25,003 bases of DNA from UBA668 sp041918155 (GTDB lineage Bacteria; Actinomycetota; Acidimicrobiia; Acidimicrobiales; Ilumatobacteraceae), in contig JAYRWH010000022.1 in assembly GCA_041918155.1 (NCBI GenBank), positions 1 through 25,003 of the forward strand. The letters are read 5' to 3'. This document shows, piece by piece, positions 22,129-25,003 of the stretch. Every line of letters starts with the position of its first letter. The stretch's first letter is position 1. The position numbers and the translations under genes are program-made. The notes below the pieces were generated by a model. That model worked only from the letters and a program-made list of their open reading frames with translations, was not told where the DNA came from and did not search any database.

Positions 22129-23426
22129 TCATCGGCGCCTCATTCACCAACGTCGATGCGCTGATGGTCGTCGCCATCGTGCTGCTCCTGATCGTTCTGA
22201 TCTTCGCCTCCGTGGCGGAGATGGGTCTGTCGCGCATTTCCAAACCGCGGGCGGCGTCGCTGGCGGACAAGGGGATGAAGTCGGGCAAGGCGCTGAAGAA
22301 GCTGGTCGATCAGCCCGAGCGGTGGGTCAATGCCCTCTTGCTGACGATCAATGTGTCCCAGATCGTGCAGACCACGTTGTGGGGCATCCTCGCCGGCCGC
22401 TTGTTCGGCGGGTGGGGTGTGGTCATCGGTGTCGTGCTCAACGTCGTTATCTTCTTCGTGGTCGCCGAAGCCCTGCCGAAGACGTACGCGGTGCTCCATC
22501 CCCAGCGGGCCGCTTTGCTGACTGCTCGGCCGACGGCTGCGCTCGTGGCCTTCCTGCCGCTGCGCTGGATCTCCAACTGGCTGATCAGCCTCACCAACGT
22601 GATCATCAAGGGCAAGGGGCTCGAGCAAGGGCCGTTTGTGTCCGAGCAGGAGCTGCTCGGCATCGTCGAGACCGCGGCCGAGGACGGGGTGGTGGAGGCC
22701 GAGGAGCGCGAGCTCATCGAGAGCATCATCGAGTTCGGCGACACGGTGGCGCGCGAGGTGATGGTGCCCCGCCCCGACATGGTGGTGATCGAGGAGACGT
22801 GCACGGTCACCCAAGCGCTCGACGTGGCCATCCGGCACGGCTACAGCCGCCTGCCGGTGATGGACACCGACGAGGACGACGTGCGCGGACTGGCCTACAC
22901 GAAGGACCTCATGCGCACCGAGCGCGAGGGTGGTGGTGACCGCCCGGTCACGGACTTCCTGCGGTCGGTGCACTTCGTGCCCGAGAACAAGCCGGTGAAC
23001 CGCCTGATGCGCGAGATGCAGGCCCAGAAGTTCCACCTCGCGTTGGTGGCCGACGAATACGGCGCGATCGCCGGACTGATCACCTTGGAGGACTGCCTCG
23101 AGGAGTTGGTCGGCGAGATCGTCGACGAGCACGACGAAGAGGACGCCGAGGTGCAGCGCCTTGCCGACGGCGACTACCTCGTCGACGGTGCGATGGCGAT
23201 CGGGGACCTCAACGACCTGCTCGGGATCGATTTGCCGGACGAGGACTGGGACACCGTCGGTGGCTTCGTCTTCGGCACCCTGGAGCATGTGCCCGACGAG
23301 GGTGAGTCCGTCGTCCATGACGGCTGGCGCTTCACCGCCGCCGAGATGGACGGGCGCCGCATCCGCCAGGTGAAGGTCACCGTCGAGCCGGGTGTCGAGC
23401 ACGGCGACGCGGCGTCAGCCGGCTGA
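22125..23426 (+). CDS. Hemolysin-family CNNM/CorC transporter with CBS pair and CorC_HlyC domain
   Basis: 433 residues from GTG 22125, which overlaps the ybeY stop (GTGA) and has AGGAG five bases upstream. An N-terminal CNNM (DUF21) membrane domain (about 1-190) has hydrophobic segments such as VDALMVVAIVLLLIVLIF and VVIGVVLNVVIFFVVAEALPK. A linker EAEERELIESIIEFGDTVAREVMVPR leads into a CBS pair (about 215-330), followed by a CorC_HlyC domain (about 345-430). The family includes Mg2+ (and Co2+) transporters and was once misnamed hemolysins. It is the third gene of the phoH-ybeY-CNNM cluster. Its last 12 bases overlap the convergent MFS gene. Ion specificity is inferred from the family. Confidence 0.93.
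   Translation: MIIGASFTNVDALMVVAIVLLLIVLIFASVAEMGLSRISKPRAASLADKGMKSGKALKKLVDQPERWVNALLLTINVSQIVQTTLWGILAGRLFGGWGVVIGVVLNVVIFFVVAEALPKTYAVLHPQRAALLTARPTAALVAFLPLRWISNWLISLTNVIIKGKGLEQGPFVSEQELLGIVETAAEDGVVEAEERELIESIIEFGDTVAREVMVPRPDMVVIEETCTVTQALDVAIRHGYSRLPVMDTDEDDVRGLAYTKDLMRTEREGGGDRPVTDFLRSVHFVPENKPVNRLMREMQAQKFHLALVADEYGAIAGLITLEDCLEELVGEIVDEHDEEDAEVQRLADGDYLVDGAMAIGDLNDLLGIDLPDEDWDTVGGFVFGTLEHVPDEGESVVHDGWRFTAAEMDGRRIRQVKVTVEPGVEHGDAASAG
23415..23426. repeat. 12-bp palindrome spanning both stop codons of convergent genes
   Basis: TCAGCC-GGCTGA is a perfect palindrome. The first triplet is the stop of the leftward MFS gene (complement TGA) and the last is the stop of the rightward CNNM gene, so the two coding regions overlap by exactly the palindrome. 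Confidence 0.55.
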
Positions 23427-24656
23427 AGCGTCCGCCAGCGCGGCGTCGATGCGCGCCGTGGTGAAGGTCAGCAGGACGATGCCGAACGGCACGGCCAACA
23501 GGGCCGCCGCGAGGAAGTACGGGGCGCGCAGACCGAAGGCCTCGGCCACGAACGAGCCGGCGAGCGCGCCCAACGCCATGCCGCCGGCGGCGAACCAGCG
23601 GTAGACGCTGTTCACCCGGCCGAGCAGATGGTCGGGGATCAGCTGCTGGCGCAACGACAGGGTGACGATCGTGAACAAGGTCGACGACGCGGCTTGCACG
23701 GCGTACATCGGCACGGCCACCGCGGGGTGGGGGAACAGGCCGACGGTGGCACACGTGAGGATCGGCAGGATGCCGACGACGATGATCGTCGCCCGCCGAC
23801 CAAGGCGCTGGATGACCCGCCCACCCGTGAACCCGGCGAGCACGCTGCCGGCGCCGACGATGGCCAGCACGGGACCGAACAGGCGCTCGCCGAGTCCCAG
23901 TTCGTCGAGAGCAAACAGCACGAGGGTGGCCTGGGTGGCGCCGTACGCGAGGTTTGCCGACCCGGCGGCGATGGCGACACTGCGCAAAAGACGGTGGTGC
24001 CACAGCCAGCGCACTCCCGCGCGCAGGCTCTGGGTCATCGACTGGCCCGACGGCCCGCCCGGCGCCGGGCGAAACGTGCCGCGGAGGCTGGCGGCGAGGG
24101 TGGCTGCGGCCACGAAGCTGGCCGCGTCGAGGCCGAAGGGCAGCCAGACGACGAACCCGAACAGCACACTGCCGAGCGGCATGCCGAGGAATGTGTTGGT
24201 GGCGATCTCCGTCGCGTACGAGTAACCGTTCGCGCGCTCGAGCTGCTCGCCGGGCACGATCGCGGGGATGATGGTCTGCGAGGTGCTATCGAAGAACACC
24301 TCGCCCGTGCCCAGCCCGAACGCGAGCACCCACAACATCCAGATCTGTACGTCCGCGAACGCGGCGACGAGCGCGAGCGCACCCACGAGCGCGGCGCGGC
24401 ACGTATCGGCGGTCACCATCACACGGCGGCGGTCGCTGCGGTCGATGAGCACGCCGACGGGCACCGCGAACAGCAGCCACGGGATGGTGAAGAACGTGGC
24501 GATCAGGCCCACCGAGACGCGGTCGTCGGTGATGCGCGCGGCCATCAGCGGGAGGGCCACAGCGAACACGCCATCGCCAAGGTTGGAGATCGCGCCGGCG
24601 GTCCAGAGGCGCCAGTACGCGCCAGGTAGGGGGGTGCGTTCGCCGGCCGCATTCAT
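23415..24656 (-). CDS. MFS transporter (MFS_3 / EntS-like drug or metabolite exporter)
   Basis: 413 residues, about 12 membrane segments. The start at 24656 (MNAAGERTPLPGAYWRLW) leaves no overlap with the upstream gene; an upstream in-frame start would overlap it. The motif-A-like loop VGVLIDRSDRRRVM lies between helices 2 and 3, and there is a similar half-motif in the second half (GGRVIQRLGRR). The N-terminal ISNLGDGVFAVALPLMA is typical of the MFS_3 exporters (enterobactin-exporter and macrolide-efflux type). The substrate cannot be read from sequence. A TAGCGT box (24664-24669), seven bases upstream of the ATG and overlapping the stop codon of the ligase gene, suggests its own leaderless promoter, though read-through from the ligase gene is likely. 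Confidence 0.9.
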   Translation of the reverse strand: MNAAGERTPLPGAYWRLWTAGAISNLGDGVFAVALPLMAARITDDRVSVGLIATFFTIPWLLFAVPVGVLIDRSDRRRVMVTADTCRAALVGALALVAAFADVQIWMLWVLAFGLGTGEVFFDSTSQTIIPAIVPGEQLERANGYSYATEIATNTFLGMPLGSVLFGFVVWLPFGLDAASFVAAATLAASLRGTFRPAPGGPSGQSMTQSLRAGVRWLWHHRLLRSVAIAAGSANLAYGATQATLVLFALDELGLGERLFGPVLAIVGAGSVLAGFTGGRVIQRLGRRATIIVVGILPILTCATVGLFPHPAVAVPMYAVQAASSTLFTIVTLSLRQQLIPDHLLGRVNSVYRWFAAGGMALGALAGSFVAEAFGLRAPYFLAAALLAVPFGIVLLTFTTARIDAALADASAG

Positions 24657-24666
24657 GGGCGGCACG

Positions 24667-25003
24667 CTAGCGGCCGGCGTCACCCGCAAGGAGGAACCGC
24701 TGCACCTTGCCGAGGGCAGTGCGCGGGAGCCATTGGACGAGGCGCAGTTCCTTCGGCGCGCAGAACGCCGGCAGTTGTGCGACGACGAGCGCTTTCAGCG
24801 CGGCGAGCGTCGGCGGCTCACCGGCGGGCACCACGAACGCAACGACCCGTCGGCCCCAAACTGGGTCGGGCACGCCCACGACCGCGACCTCGGCGACCGA
24901 TGGGTGGGCAGCGAGCAGCGCTTCGACAGCTGCGGGCCACACGTTCTCGCCGCCGGTGACGATCATGTCGCCGCGGCGGCCCTCCACGTGGAGGCGCCCG
25001 TCG
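24667..25003 (-). CDS. AMP-dependent acyl-CoA synthetase/ligase, C-terminal end only
   Basis: About 112 residues of the C-terminal lid domain; the rest lies beyond the window edge. Visible: DGRLHVEGRRGDMIVTGGENVWPAAVE (the A8 hinge region), then a EVAVVGVPDPVWGRRVVAFVV strand block and the A10 motif PRTALGKVQR with the catalytic lysine. These define the ANL superfamily of acyl-CoA ligases (long-chain fatty acid, benzoate or o-succinylbenzoate type). The substrate cannot be assigned without the N-terminal domain. The internal Met near 24987 is not a start. It ends ten bases before the MFS gene in the same direction. Confidence 0.92.
   Translation of the reverse strand, partial: DGRLHVEGRRGDMIVTGGENVWPAAVEALLAAHPSVAEVAVVGVPDPVWGRRVVAFVVPAGEPPTLAALKALVVAQLPAFCAPKELRLVQWLPRTALGKVQRFLLAGDAGR

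Noticed and set aside
22140..23402. 420-codon minus-strand open frame
   Set aside because: Antisense to the CNNM gene with its CBS pair; a shadow.
1..25003. CRISPR array, IS element, integrase or attachment site
   Set aside because: No evenly spaced repeats, terminal inverted repeats, transposase or recombinase domains were seen; the tRNA-Cys 3' end has no visible duplicated copy in the window.

Overview
This is a high-GC, gene-dense stretch of a bacterial chromosome, most likely from an actinobacterium. The C-terminal part of a DUF222/13E12-type HNH protein, a small 'MCRxVTCxxCGK' Cys-rich protein, a PhoH-YbeY-CNNM gene order and many apparently leaderless starts all point that way. A marine or freshwater Acidimicrobiia (Ilumatobacter-like) host is my best guess, by inference only. 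No phage, IS element, integrase, CRISPR array or rRNA is visible. One tRNA gene (Cys, GCA) is present. No gene-free stretch exceeds 300 bases.

Layout. 1-1111: the 3' end of a DUF222/HNH gene, then a small exported protein that looks broken by a one-base frameshift. 1121-4313 (leftward): a BKACE (beta-keto acid cleavage) enzyme, a fused L-carnitine-dehydrogenase-like/hotdog-thioesterase protein, and a pentapeptide-DinB protein. The first two make up the known route carnitine -> 3-dehydrocarnitine -> betainyl-CoA -> glycine betaine. 4537-9887 (rightward, divergent): a complete peptide/nickel-family ABC importer (Tat-type lipoprotein binding protein, two permeases, one fused two-NBD ATPase), plausibly supplying the substrate. 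9884-14784 (leftward): a lipoprotein alpha/beta hydrolase followed by the large, FAD and 2Fe-2S subunits of a molybdenum hydroxylase of unknown substrate, in tight overlaps.

14877-17426: tRNA-Cys with a hairpin on each side, a PPOX/FDOR-type flavoprotein, a hipBA-like toxin-antitoxin pair with a clear operator, and a 74-residue Cys-rich protein whose start lies inside a CsoR-like palindrome. 17442-19733 (leftward): a membrane GGDEF-EAL protein. 19795-23426 (rightward): an unrecognised 200-residue protein, then phoH-ybeY-CNNM/CorC; the unrecognised gene and phoH are each preceded by a short overlapping leader ORF. 23415-25003 (leftward): an MFS exporter and the C-terminal end of an acyl-CoA ligase.

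Themes beyond the gene list are: about eight starts with a TANNNT-like -10 box 6-10 bases upstream (leaderless mRNAs); convergent gene pairs whose stop codons pair within a shared palindrome; a long GNRA-capped hairpin between the binding-protein and permease genes; and co-location of a carnitine-type catabolic cassette, its likely importer and an orphan molybdenum hydroxylase. I see no clearly new defence or mobile system. The best candidates for undescribed biology are the palindrome-controlled Cys-rich mini-protein, the leader ORFs, and the substrate of the hydrolase/molybdenum hydroxylase operon.
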